A stretch of DNA of 64,000 nt from Bacteroidota bacterium (GTDB lineage: Bacteria; Bacteroidota; Ignavibacteria; Palsa-1295). Positions within the stretch are counted from its first letter, which is position 1. Every line of letters starts with the position of its first letter. Below the pieces are notes generated by a model, which made no database searches, was not told where the DNA came from, and saw nothing but the letters and a program-made list of their open reading frames with translations. The stretch covers positions 62,001 through 126,000 of the forward strand of contig JAJPIQ010000005.1 in NCBI GenBank assembly GCA_021324685.1, written 5' to 3'. A program made the translations under genes and the position numbers. Below, one piece after another: positions 10,076 through 19,300 of the stretch.

Positions 10076-10149
10076 TAGAATAGGCGAACGATTCCCCGAT
10101 CATTGCCTATCTTTAGTTTATTGCCCCGTTCATCGAAAAAGCAGTTTTT

Positions 10150-12747
10150 ATGGCCTCGCTAAATTCCAATGGTTCACCTTTCAACGAGGACCCGCTCCCC
10201 GGTGGTAATGGACGAGTGGATGCAAACTCTTTTGGATTTTCGAAATTAACGCCATCCGATGGCGCTTTTCGTTCCGCTCCCAAAGCAGCCATTCCTTCCG
10301 GGGTGATGCCAAAACGGCGGAAGCCCGTCGAGCGAAAGTTCAATATTTCGGAACTTATCAAGGTCATGTATCGTGGCCGCTGGATCATCCTGGCCACGTT
10401 CATTGCTGCCTTTGCCTATACGGTATATTCAACCTATTCGAAACCGTATATCTACGGATCGTCGGCGCGTATGTTCCTGGACAAGCCACCGGGAGGTTCC
10501 CAGGTCGCCCAGATCATTGGTGCTCCCACACCCGAGGACCATACGATCTCGAACGAAATGCAATTTTTCAAATCGCATATCGTCAGCGGCCACGTCGCCC
10601 GTCTATTGTACGATTATGCCGAGGGACGCTGGCAGGAGACCGATTCGCTTTTCCGCGATGCATTCGGCAATTCGAAAAGCCTTCCACCGGACCCGAAGCA
10701 ACTCACGGTGCTCCGCATCGTCGATAATCCGAAGCTTCCAAAAGTTCCAGGTATTGCCGATACGGCCACGCTGGAAGCACGCGCTTCGGCTGCGGTCAGC
10801 ATTGCTCCCGATCCTTCCAACGATTATTTGATCGTCAGTTCCGAGGCCTATTCCCCCCTCGATGCCACATTCCTCGCAAATTTATACGTCGCCTGTTTTA
10901 TCAAAGACAACCAGGAACGCGTCCGCGCCAATTCGATCGCACTCAAACAATATCTCTTCGCACAAAAAGAGAGAAGTTTCGATACACTGAAAAATGTCGA
11001 GAACAAATTGCGGGAATATCTTGGCGAAACAAACGGCATGAGTGCCGAAGAAATCGCCCAACACCTCACGACACAATATGAGGACATGAAGCAAAAGCGA
11101 CAGTTGGTCGAGATCGATCTCGGACTGCGCAAACAAATGTACCGCGATTATACGGCAAATTTGGACACGGTCCAAAAAACTTATTATGAGAATATTACGC
11201 TCGAACCGTATATGAATATGCTTCAAAAGGAAGCGACCGAGCAGCAGTTCGATATCGAGAGTATGGAAATGGCTTCGAGCGTGATGGACCCCCGAACCAA
11301 GAAATATTTTAAGGACGAACTAGAGGCCAAGAAAGATAAATATGCCGAAGTGCTTGCCAAATTAAAAGAGACAACGCAAAAATATTTGCAGTCACAGATC
11401 GTTGTGGCCGGGGAACCGAGTGAAAGCGATCAGGGAGTGGCCGGAGAAGTGACCTATTCTACCAAAGGAAGTTCGGTAGGAACCATTACGAGCCTTCGGC
11501 AAAGTATTTTGAACACTCGGATGCGGATCGGTCAGGACTCCACGCTGCTCAATAATTACGATGCAAAACTGGCCGAGCTTCACGACGAAGCGAGTTCGAT
11601 GCCGGAAAAGATCATCGAGACGTCCTCCCTGAAACGGGCGCAGTCCATTGCCGAAAAAATGTATGAACAGCTCGAAGATCGGTATCTCGAAGCATGGATG
11701 ACGGAAGAATCCGTGTTCGGGAACGTACGTGCGGAAGACCCTGCGGGACTCAACGCCGTTCCCATTCGACCGAACCGTCAATCGAGTATGCTCACCGGCT
11801 CCCTGCTTGGCTTGGCGATCGGTATTGGCATTGTCGTATTGCTTTCGTTTATGGATTCAACGATCCGTACGCCGGAAGAAGTCGAGTCGCACAATATCTC
11901 GCTGCTGGCAACGATCCCGGTCATTAATCATCCGTCTCAACCGCTCATGATCGATCCCGAACGCCTCGCGACCGGGAACCCAGCAACGGCGAAGTTTATG
12001 CCGCATCGCGCTGCCCACCTCGATCCGCGATCGTCGGTTGCGGAAGCGTATCGAAGCCTCCGAACGACGATCCTCTTCGCCGGCCTGGACCGGGAAATTC
12101 AAGTCCTGGCGCTCTCCAGTTCTGCTCCTCAGGAAGGGAAATCGACAACGTCCGGTAATTTAGCCATTGTCATGGCCCAGATGGGAAAGAAGACGCTGCT
12201 CATCGATGCCGATCTCCGAAGGCCCGTTCAGCATTCTGTCTTCGGCATCGATCGGGAACCGGGACTTACGAACCTGCTATTTGAACGTGCAACGTTCGAA
12301 GAAGCCATCAAGCCGACCGATATTCCAAATCTCTTTGTACTTCCATGCGGAATCATTCCGCCCAACCCGGCGGAATTACTCGGTTCACAGCGCATGACCC
12401 AACTCATTGAAAAGTTGCGAGAACGATTCGATATTATTCTCCTCGATACTCCACCCGTCGTTGCCGTAACGGACGCCCTGCTGCTGGGGCATGTTGCCGA
12501 TGCAACGCTGCTTATTGCACGAGCCGATGTTTCCCGGATCGATGCGGTGCTCCGTGCGATGGATTCTGTGGAACGTTCCGGCGCCAAACTGTTGGGTGTC
12601 GTCCTCAATAACTTCAATGCTTCCAACGCATACGGTTCGTACTATAAATATTATCAGTACTATCATTATTACTCGAGCGGCCCGTCGAAGCAAAACCGGT
12701 GGGACGTTCGGCGTTTTATTCGCCGACGACGACCGGAAGAAGTATAG
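10150..12747 (+). CDS. Wzc-type polysaccharide co-polymerase and tyrosine autokinase
   Basis: 865 residues, inner-membrane BY-kinase. A disordered cytoplasmic start of about 60 residues is followed by a Wzz domain: TM1 near residues 76-95, a long coiled periplasmic part, and TM2 near 545-565. The cytoplasmic kinase has Walker A with Lys664 (PQEGKST), Walker A' with Asp686 and Asp688 (LLIDADLRRP) and Walker B with Asp766 (IILLDTPPV). The tail holds nine tyrosines between Y828 and Y841, the usual autophosphorylation cluster. It controls polymer length and export together with an outer-membrane channel not present in this window. Partner phosphatase is directly upstream. Confidence 0.95.
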   Translation: MASLNSNGSPFNEDPLPGGNGRVDANSFGFSKLTPSDGAFRSAPKAAIPSGVMPKRRKPVERKFNISELIKVMYRGRWIILATFIAAFAYTVYSTYSKPYIYGSSARMFLDKPPGGSQVAQIIGAPTPEDHTISNEMQFFKSHIVSGHVARLLYDYAEGRWQETDSLFRDAFGNSKSLPPDPKQLTVLRIVDNPKLPKVPGIADTATLEARASAAVSIAPDPSNDYLIVSSEAYSPLDATFLANLYVACFIKDNQERVRANSIALKQYLFAQKERSFDTLKNVENKLREYLGETNGMSAEEIAQHLTTQYEDMKQKRQLVEIDLGLRKQMYRDYTANLDTVQKTYYENITLEPYMNMLQKEATEQQFDIESMEMASSVMDPRTKKYFKDELEAKKDKYAEVLAKLKETTQKYLQSQIVVAGEPSESDQGVAGEVTYSTKGSSVGTITSLRQSILNTRMRIGQDSTLLNNYDAKLAELHDEASSMPEKIIETSSLKRAQSIAEKMYEQLEDRYLEAWMTEESVFGNVRAEDPAGLNAVPIRPNRQSSMLTGSLLGLAIGIGIVVLLSFMDSTIRTPEEVESHNISLLATIPVINHPSQPLMIDPERLATGNPATAKFMPHRAAHLDPRSSVAEAYRSLRTTILFAGLDREIQVLALSSSAPQEGKSTTSGNLAIVMAQMGKKTLLIDADLRRPVQHSVFGIDREPGLTNLLFERATFEEAIKPTDIPNLFVLPCGIIPPNPAELLGSQRMTQLIEKLRERFDIILLDTPPVVAVTDALLLGHVADATLLIARADVSRIDAVLRAMDSVERSGAKLLGVVLNNFNASNAYGSYYKYYQYYHYYSSGPSKQNRWDVRRFIRRRRPEEV

Positions 12748-12748
12748 C

Positions 12749-13288
12749 TTAGTTTAGCTTCAGGTACTTTTTAACTCGGTCATAGCGCGTCTGACCGAAA
12801 CCATGAACATTCATGAGCTCGTCGAGCCGGCGAAAACCACCGCGCTCGGACCGATATTCCATAATAAGTTCTGCGGTCGCCGGGCCAACGCCTGGAAGGC
12901 GCGTAAGATCTTCCTTGGATGCTAAATTGAGCGAGATCGAATGTAGTCGTAGTCCTTCTTCCTTAGAATGATGCTCCGATCGATTTCGCACGGAGGGCGG
13001 CATCAACGAATCCTCCGGAAGTGAGAAAAAGAGCGAGTCTCGTGTATTTGCGGCAGCGCTCAGCGCAAAAAACAGGCTATCGGCCCGGTGGCCCTCGGCG
13101 AGCGTTCTGGGATCCTGTCGTTCTGGGAACCAGGTGAAATATTGTCGCTTCCCAAATCGAAATAAGAGAATGGCGAAACCAATTCCCAGGAATATCAAGA
13201 GCGCTCGAATCTCCCTCGGAGTGTAAAATTGCGCGGCGAACTCGTTACCTCGCTGCCACCACCTTCGAGCGGTATCGCGGACGTTCAT
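12749..13288 (-). CDS. Membrane-anchored helix-hairpin-helix (ComEA-like) protein
   Basis: 179 residues. One membrane segment near residues 28-45 (IRALLIFLGIGFAILLF) precedes a polar spacer. A C-terminal helix-hairpin-helix pair follows: LNLASKEDLTRLPGVGPATA and GFRRLDELMNVHGFG. ComEA-type proteins bind double-stranded DNA in the periplasm during DNA uptake, but isolated HhH proteins of this shape have other or unknown roles. It lies 18 bp downstream of dnaJ on the same strand and its stop is one base from the stop of the convergent kinase gene. Confidence 0.8.
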   Translation of the reverse strand: MNVRDTARRWWQRGNEFAAQFYTPREIRALLIFLGIGFAILLFRFGKRQYFTWFPERQDPRTLAEGHRADSLFFALSAAANTRDSLFFSLPEDSLMPPSVRNRSEHHSKEEGLRLHSISLNLASKEDLTRLPGVGPATAELIMEYRSERGGFRRLDELMNVHGFGQTRYDRVKKYLKLN

Positions 13289-13306
13289 CCCGCGAAAATA
13301 CGAAGC

Positions 13307-14506
13307 CTATGAAAAGATGCTTCGAATATTTTCGAAAAGGCCCGATTCCATTTCGGCTGCTTCCCGGCCCTTGGAGCTCTTCACTTTAGGTTGGGATGGC
13401 GCAGCGGCCGCTGGGCTGCGAAAGTGCTCCAGTTTCGAAAGGCGCTCCAGGAGCTCTCGTTCCTCCTTCGTGAGCTTATTCGGCGTAAGAATTTGGATGC
13501 GAACAAGCTGATCGCCACGGCCACTCTGTGCAAGATGCTGGATCCCTTTACTGCGCATCCGAAGCAACGTTCCGGCCGGCGTTCCGGCCTGGACTTTCAA
13601 TATCGAATGGCCTGTCAACGTCGGAACTTCGATTTCAGCACCTAGAAGGGCCTGGGGAATGGTGATCTCGAGATCGAACACGACGTCGTCGCCATCGCGA
13701 ATAAACTGTTCATGCGGAAGCTCCTGAACGACAACGAGGGCGTTCCCAGCGGGTCCGCCTCGTCGCCCGGCGTGCCCCTGACCGGAAAGCGTCAGGTAAT
13801 TCCCCTCCGTAACTCCCGCCGGAATGTTAACTTTAAGTGTCGTTTCTTCCTGCACGCGGCCCTCTCCATGGCAGACTTCGCACCGTTCGCGGATCGCACG
13901 GCCGGCTCCCTGGCAGGTCGGGCATACGGTTACATTGACAAACTGTCCAAAGCCCATGGACCGCACTTGCCGCAACTGACCGGAGCCGTGGCAGGTAGGA
14001 CATGTTTCGACGGCCGTCCCGTCCTTCGCACCGATTCCCGAACAGGCCGCGCATTGCTTCAGATGACGGACCTTGATTTTCTTTTCAACGCCATCGGCAA
14101 TTTCTTCGAGGGTCAGCGCGATTGGAATTTGAATATCCGCTCCGCGTTCCGGTCCGTTTGGGTTCCGGGACGTGCCACCACCAAAGAACTGTTCGAAAAT
14201 GCTTCCTCCCCCCATACCGCCAAAAATATCGGCGAAATGAGAAAAGATATCGTTGGCATTTTGATAATGACCGAAATCGTTGGCACGGACCCCCTGATGG
14301 CCGAACCGGTCGTAGCGCGCGCGCTTGTCTGAGTCGCTCAGGACTTCGTACGCTTCCGTTGCTTCCTTGAATTTCTCTTCGGCCTCTTTATTATCCGGGT
14401 TGCGATCCGGATGGAACTGCAAGGCAAGCTTTCGATACGATTTTTTAATCTCGTCGAGGGAGGCCGTTCGTTCGACGGCAAGAATTTCGTAATAATCTCG
14501 CTTCAT
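13307..14506 (-). CDS. dnaJ: Chaperone DnaJ
   Basis: 399 residues, full-length type I Hsp40. J-domain at residues 1-70 with the HPD triad at 32-34; a Gly/Phe-rich region with [16 protein letters not shown]; four zinc-binding CxxCxGxG repeats ([32 protein letters not shown]); then the client-binding C-terminal domains. It stimulates DnaK ATPase and delivers unfolded clients. Its ATG overlaps the grpE stop by 4 bp, so the two are translationally coupled. dnaK itself is not in this window. Confidence 0.97.
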   Translation of the reverse strand: MKRDYYEILAVERTASLDEIKKSYRKLALQFHPDRNPDNKEAEEKFKEATEAYEVLSDSDKRARYDRFGHQGVRANDFGHYQNANDIFSHFADIFGGMGGGSIFEQFFGGGTSRNPNGPERGADIQIPIALTLEEIADGVEKKIKVRHLKQCAACSGIGAKDGTAVETCPTCHGSGQLRQVRSMGFGQFVNVTVCPTCQGAGRAIRERCEVCHGEGRVQEETTLKVNIPAGVTEGNYLTLSGQGHAGRRGGPAGNALVVVQELPHEQFIRDGDDVVFDLEITIPQALLGAEIEVPTLTGHSILKVQAGTPAGTLLRMRSKGIQHLAQSGRGDQLVRIQILTPNKLTKEERELLERLSKLEHFRSPAAAAPSQPKVKSSKGREAAEMESGLFENIRSIFS

Positions 14507-15045
14507 GAGTTAGAATTGTTCCCTTCTTCTTCGCTCTTTTTTGACACGAAGACTTTTGCATGGCGAAGGATGGCATCGTGAATAAAATAGCCTCTTTGAA
14601 TTTCGCGCGTCACCATCCCGGGCCTGACATCGTCACGCGGCTCTTCCAGCAATGCCTCGTGCTTCATAGGATCGAAGGCTTCTCCCAGGGTCTGCATGGG
14701 TCGAACTCCATACCGCTCCAGTGTTTTCAAAAAACTTTTGTAAATAAGCTCGATGCCCTGCGTCATCGGGTCTTTTACTTCGCTGGCATGTTCGATCGTC
14801 CGTTCGAGATCGTCAACGATGCTAAGCAGATCGAGAATAAGGCGCTTGTTCGCATCGAAAATAAGCTGCTCTCGCTCCTGTTGATGCCGCCGCCGCATAT
14901 TTTCCAGCTCTGCGGTGCGGCGCAAAAGCTGGTCGCGCAGCGAGCTAAGTTCCTGCTCGAGTTCCATAAATTGGTGGTCTCCATCGTTTTGCATATTGGG
15001 GTCCGCGCGTTCCAGGATAGTGCTGTCTGAAGTAGGGTCTGACAT
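14503..15045 (-). CDS. grpE: Nucleotide exchange factor GrpE
   Basis: 180 residues. The N-terminal half is a long coiled coil ([20 protein letters not shown]). The C-terminal beta-domain carries the family signature [20 protein letters not shown] and the [17 protein letters not shown] end. GrpE releases ADP from DnaK. It sits 12 bp after hrcA and overlaps dnaJ, in the standard hrcA-grpE-dnaJ heat-shock order. Confidence 0.96.
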   Translation of the reverse strand: MSDPTSDSTILERADPNMQNDGDHQFMELEQELSSLRDQLLRRTAELENMRRRHQQEREQLIFDANKRLILDLLSIVDDLERTIEHASEVKDPMTQGIELIYKSFLKTLERYGVRPMQTLGEAFDPMKHEALLEEPRDDVRPGMVTREIQRGYFIHDAILRHAKVFVSKKSEEEGNNSNS

Positions 15046-15057
15046 GATCGATAGTAT

Positions 15058-16170
15058 CTATTTTGCTGAAAGAACGCCGGACATCGAACGTGCCACATAT
15101 TCCACAAGGGGGGCGATGCGGCCATAGTCCATTCGCTTCGGACCAATGAGTCCGATAATCCCGCGTTCTCCGGCAATCTGATATTTGGTACAAATAAGAC
15201 TGTAACCGGTCATATTCCGGTCTTCGAGTTCGCTGCCAATTCGAATCGCAATGTCGCCACGATCGCGGTGTTCGTTCCAGGTCGAGCGTTCGAGGACGTG
15301 AATGACGACTTCCTCATTGTCGATGAGTTCGATAATACTTTGGAACTCTTCGTCCTTGGCAATATCGCGGCGCTGGAATTCAGGTTGTGAAAAAATATTT
15401 TTTGCGCCACTGATCTTCACCCGTTCCGCATGGCTATCGTCGAATAGTTTTTCGGGTGCATCGATAAAGAGGCGTAACGTGGAGCGATGGTGCTCGGGAA
15501 GATCCCGCAACCGTTCACGAAATGTCGCTTTAATCTCGCGAAACGTGCGTCCTGCCAGGCGCTCATTTAAAAGCACGCGCAATTCATCGAGCTTTGCCTG
15601 CGCAAGGGAGGTTTCGGTTTCCAGCGTGACCGTCCTAACGCGCCCGCTGGACGTCGCCAGCACAATCAGCATGCGATTGGACGAAAGCTGGGCGATCTCT
15701 ACTCGCTCTAAAATTCCCTCGTCGAGCGCGGGAAGCAATACCATGGAAAGTTGCCTGGAAAGTTTCGCCAGTATTTCGGAAGATGCGGCCAGCACATCTT
15801 CAGCGGTTATCGCCTCCGCAAGCGACCGTGCGACGGCCTTGCGGTCGGCGGCGGTCACATGCTCGCGGGCCATCAAATCGTCGACATATAACCGATAGCC
15901 CTTGTCCGTCGGCATGCGACCTGCGCTGGTATGCGGATGATCGACATACCCATAATATTCGAGATCGGCCATCACATTTCGCGTTGTTGCATCGCTCAGT
16001 CCGAGGGAACTGACGCGAGCCAGATACCGCGATCCGACGGGATTTGCCGTTAGCACGTAGTGCCGCACGATCAGGCGAAGAATTTCGCGCTGCCGTTCCG
16101 TCAATTCTGCGCCGGAAATGGGGCGATTTCCCGCCGCCGCTACATCGTGCATCTTAAGACCGTCATTCAT
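15058..16170 (-). CDS. hrcA: Heat-inducible transcription repressor HrcA
   Basis: 370 residues. N-terminal winged helix with ELTERQREILRLIVRHYV and the signature PVGSRYLARVSSLGLSDAT; the GAF-like dimerisation region follows, ending IGLIGPKRMDYGRIAPLVEY. HrcA represses heat-shock genes by binding a CIRCE element. I see no TTAGCACTC-N9-GAGTGCTAA site in the 146 bp upstream of this operon, so autoregulation is either absent or uses a diverged operator. First gene of hrcA-grpE-dnaJ. Confidence 0.95.
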   Translation of the reverse strand: MNDGLKMHDVAAAGNRPISGAELTERQREILRLIVRHYVLTANPVGSRYLARVSSLGLSDATTRNVMADLEYYGYVDHPHTSAGRMPTDKGYRLYVDDLMAREHVTAADRKAVARSLAEAITAEDVLAASSEILAKLSRQLSMVLLPALDEGILERVEIAQLSSNRMLIVLATSSGRVRTVTLETETSLAQAKLDELRVLLNERLAGRTFREIKATFRERLRDLPEHHRSTLRLFIDAPEKLFDDSHAERVKISGAKNIFSQPEFQRRDIAKDEEFQSIIELIDNEEVVIHVLERSTWNEHRDRGDIAIRIGSELEDRNMTGYSLICTKYQIAGERGIIGLIGPKRMDYGRIAPLVEYVARSMSGVLSAK

Positions 16171-16252
16171 ACCTGAAACTACGTGGCAATTGCGGAAAAC
16201 ATTCGATTTCGTGAAGCAAGTTTCGTGAGACGGGATTCACCCAGGTTTTTAG

Positions 16253-16290
16253 AAAAAAAACCGGCCCGGACGATTTCCCGTCCGGGCCGG
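16253..16290 (-). terminator. Rho-independent terminator of the 1841-residue cargo gene
   Basis: A perfect 12-bp GC-rich inverted repeat (CCGGCCCGGACG and its complement) with a 6-base loop spans 16261-16290. On the minus strand it is followed at once by eight T residues (16253-16260). It lies 27 bp after the stop of the minus-strand gene ending at 16317 and so closes the long surface-protein operon. Confidence 0.9.
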
Positions 16291-16316
16291 CAATTAACTT
16301 CTAACTCTGAGAACGC

Positions 16317-19300
16317 TTATTTCTGGATCGTAAGCTTCTTCGAGAGAGTGATGGTCTGTCCATCCGAACCCGTCGCTACGAGTTCGTACACATACGAACC
16401 GCTCGTGAGCGAACTGAGATCGAGCTGAACGGCCTGCTGACCGGCATCGAACGAAGCGTTCGTGACGTCGGAGTTGACGACCTTACCCGTCACGTCGAGA
16501 ACACGCACTGTTACGTGCGAAGCTTCCGGAAGCGTGAAGGAGATCTGTGTCATACCCGAAGTCGGGTTTGGATAGTTCTGGCCCAGCGTGAAGCCGAGGT
16601 TCGAAGCATCCGGACCGAGCTCGACATTATTCGAGTAGGTCTTCGCACCGCTCTTATCGACGGCCGCAATGCGGAACGTATAGCTCTGCGCTGCATCGAT
16701 ATTCGTCGCAGTGAACGCATAGTTGTTCAAGTTATCGACGGCATTGACCGAACCGATCTTCGTCCAGGTTGGCTGACCGTCAACAACAGAGGCCTGCTGT
16801 TCGACATCGTATTGCGCTACATCCTTCTGACCGGAGACTTCCCAGGTCACAGCCGCCGTATTGGCGCCCGAATGATACGCATTTTCGTTCACGAACTCGA
16901 CACCGAGGATCGTACCGGCATGGCTCTCGAAGAAGGAGAGTGCACCTGCCAGCACACGGGTGACGCCGCTCGTGGTGTCGCCAGCGCCGGCCGGCGTTGT
17001 CATATATGGATTCGACCAGTCGAAACCATAGAAGACGGTATTGACCAGGTTGTCGTAGTAGGTCGTTCCGGCACCGCTATCGTTCGGCGTAAGCGGATGG
17101 GTCGCATAGCTATAGGCAAAGCCCGTAACTTGCGGACCGACCGCCGGCGTGAAGAACGACGGCTTGACCACGTCCGGCGAAGCGGAGTTGATGCTGTCCG
17201 GGAACTTCCAGTATGCCGGCTGCTGACCTACGATCTTACCGATATAGGTGCCGCTGACAGGAGAATTCGCAACGAACATCGTGTGCATCGTGCCCTGGAG
17301 CCACGCTGTATCCGTGACCGCATTGTTCACCTGAACGAAGCCATTCCAGTAGGCGATGTTCTGACCAGCAATGACAAGGTTCTTCTTCGCATAGCTTAAG
17401 CCCTGCGAGAGATACCGATTGATTTCATCGGTCTCCTTGAAGCTAAGTCCTGCCTGACCTGTCGGCTGACCGGCCACCGGAGCAATCGTCGGATCGCCGC
17501 TTGCCCAGACCAATGTCCACCACGGACGATAGTCAACATCCGTCGTAGCCGCAAGGCCGTTCGGAGCATTACGATCGATCGAGTCGTACGGAATGCCGAG
17601 GTTATTAAGAGCGGTATGAACTGCCGCGAGGTTCGCAAGGCCCGCCGGAGTCGCACCGTTATAGGAAACGATGACCGCCTGCGTCTTCAGAATAATGCTG
17701 AATACCTTGACCTGCGAATTATTCGGATTGTTTTGATCGCTCGGTACACTGACCGTTAACCGGAAGACGGTATTCTTCACAAGATTCGGTGTAAGTGCCG
17801 GACCCTGGAAGACCACATTCTGCGCCTGGTTTACGTCCCATGTCATCGGAGCAGTCGTCGAGCTGTAGATCGTCGACCACGGACCGCCATTGGTCGCGGC
17901 TTCGACTTTAGCCGTGACGGAGCGATTGAAGACCGCCTGGCTCGACAGGTTCTTAACCGTCGCATTGATCCAGAGCGGGCTCTCCGTCGTCACAAGCGCC
18001 GTGTCGCTGCTCTGCGAAGCACCGGCTGGCTGGTTGATCGACAGGACCGCAAGGTCGTTGGTGTACTGGAAGCCATCCCATTCGTCGGCACCGATATCCG
18101 GCGTGAGGTTACCCTGCAAGCGGAGCTCGCCATCGAAATCGCGCTGCTGCGTAGCCGTTCCAAGCCAGAAGCCGTTGTTCGAAGCCGGGGACTCGATGTA
18201 GGTCAGAGCCGGCGGCATGTGCAACGAATCGGTTCCCATCGCCGGGCTCGCGAACATCGGATCGCCCGTAAGCGAATGCGTGTCCTGGCCAAGGTAGGTG
18301 CGCCAATCGTTCAGGCGGCGGAACGTACGGGTCTGAATGACCGTGCCATAACGCACATCGTACTCCGTAACGCTTGCGAACGTATTCGTACCGCGGAGAT
18401 CGAACAGGTTGTAATCCGAACTGATCGAACTTGCATACGGACGGGGTACTTCGAGCACATAGTTCGTGTACGGTCCCGCGCTCGTATTCTGGAGGATGTT
18501 GTTCCAGAGGAAGGCATGCTTCTCGAAAATCATCGAGATGTTCGCCGTAGCGTTCTTCGTCGAGATCGAGTTGTTAAAGACCGAATCGAGATCTGCCGAA
18601 TAAGCTGCGCCCGCCGTATTCATATAAATCGGATAGACGTTGCCACTCGAGCGGAGATCGAAGATCATGTTGTTCGTCACGCGGTTTTGCGTGATGACCG
18701 GAAGCGACGAGTGTACCGCATTGACACCCTGCCCGACACCGTAAATCGTAACGGCCTGCTGGATCGCAATGCCATACGTATTACCCGTGTTCGAGTGGAT
18801 GTTGCGAATACGGTTCGCATCGATCCAGACGCGTACCACGTTACCGGTGTCGCCGTTAAGGACCGGGAACGGAAATCCTCCGATATACGAAGCCGGACTC
18901 GGCGATTCGATACCATAGGCATTCCAGCTCGAGCCTGTGGCGCCGGCATTCGCGACGTCCACATTCGAAATCTCATTATGAGAGATCGTCAGGTCCTGTT
19001 CATTATTGAACTGGATACCGGCATAGGAAATCGGGTTCGCCGCGGTACCGATCGTATTGCGCGTAATCAGGTTGCTGTTGTTGCGCCACACGATGAACTT
19101 CGACTGGCCGATATTGAACTGGTCGTGCAGACCGTGATCGTACAGACCGTACTTCGCATTACCGATTTCACAATTGTTAATCGTGATATGATTGATCGGT
19201 ACGGTATCGCGGACCTGCTGGAGGAAGATCGTCATGTTGTGCTCATTATAGATACGCACAACCGCGCTCGAATCGTCCGTAAAGTTTCCATTGCCATGGA

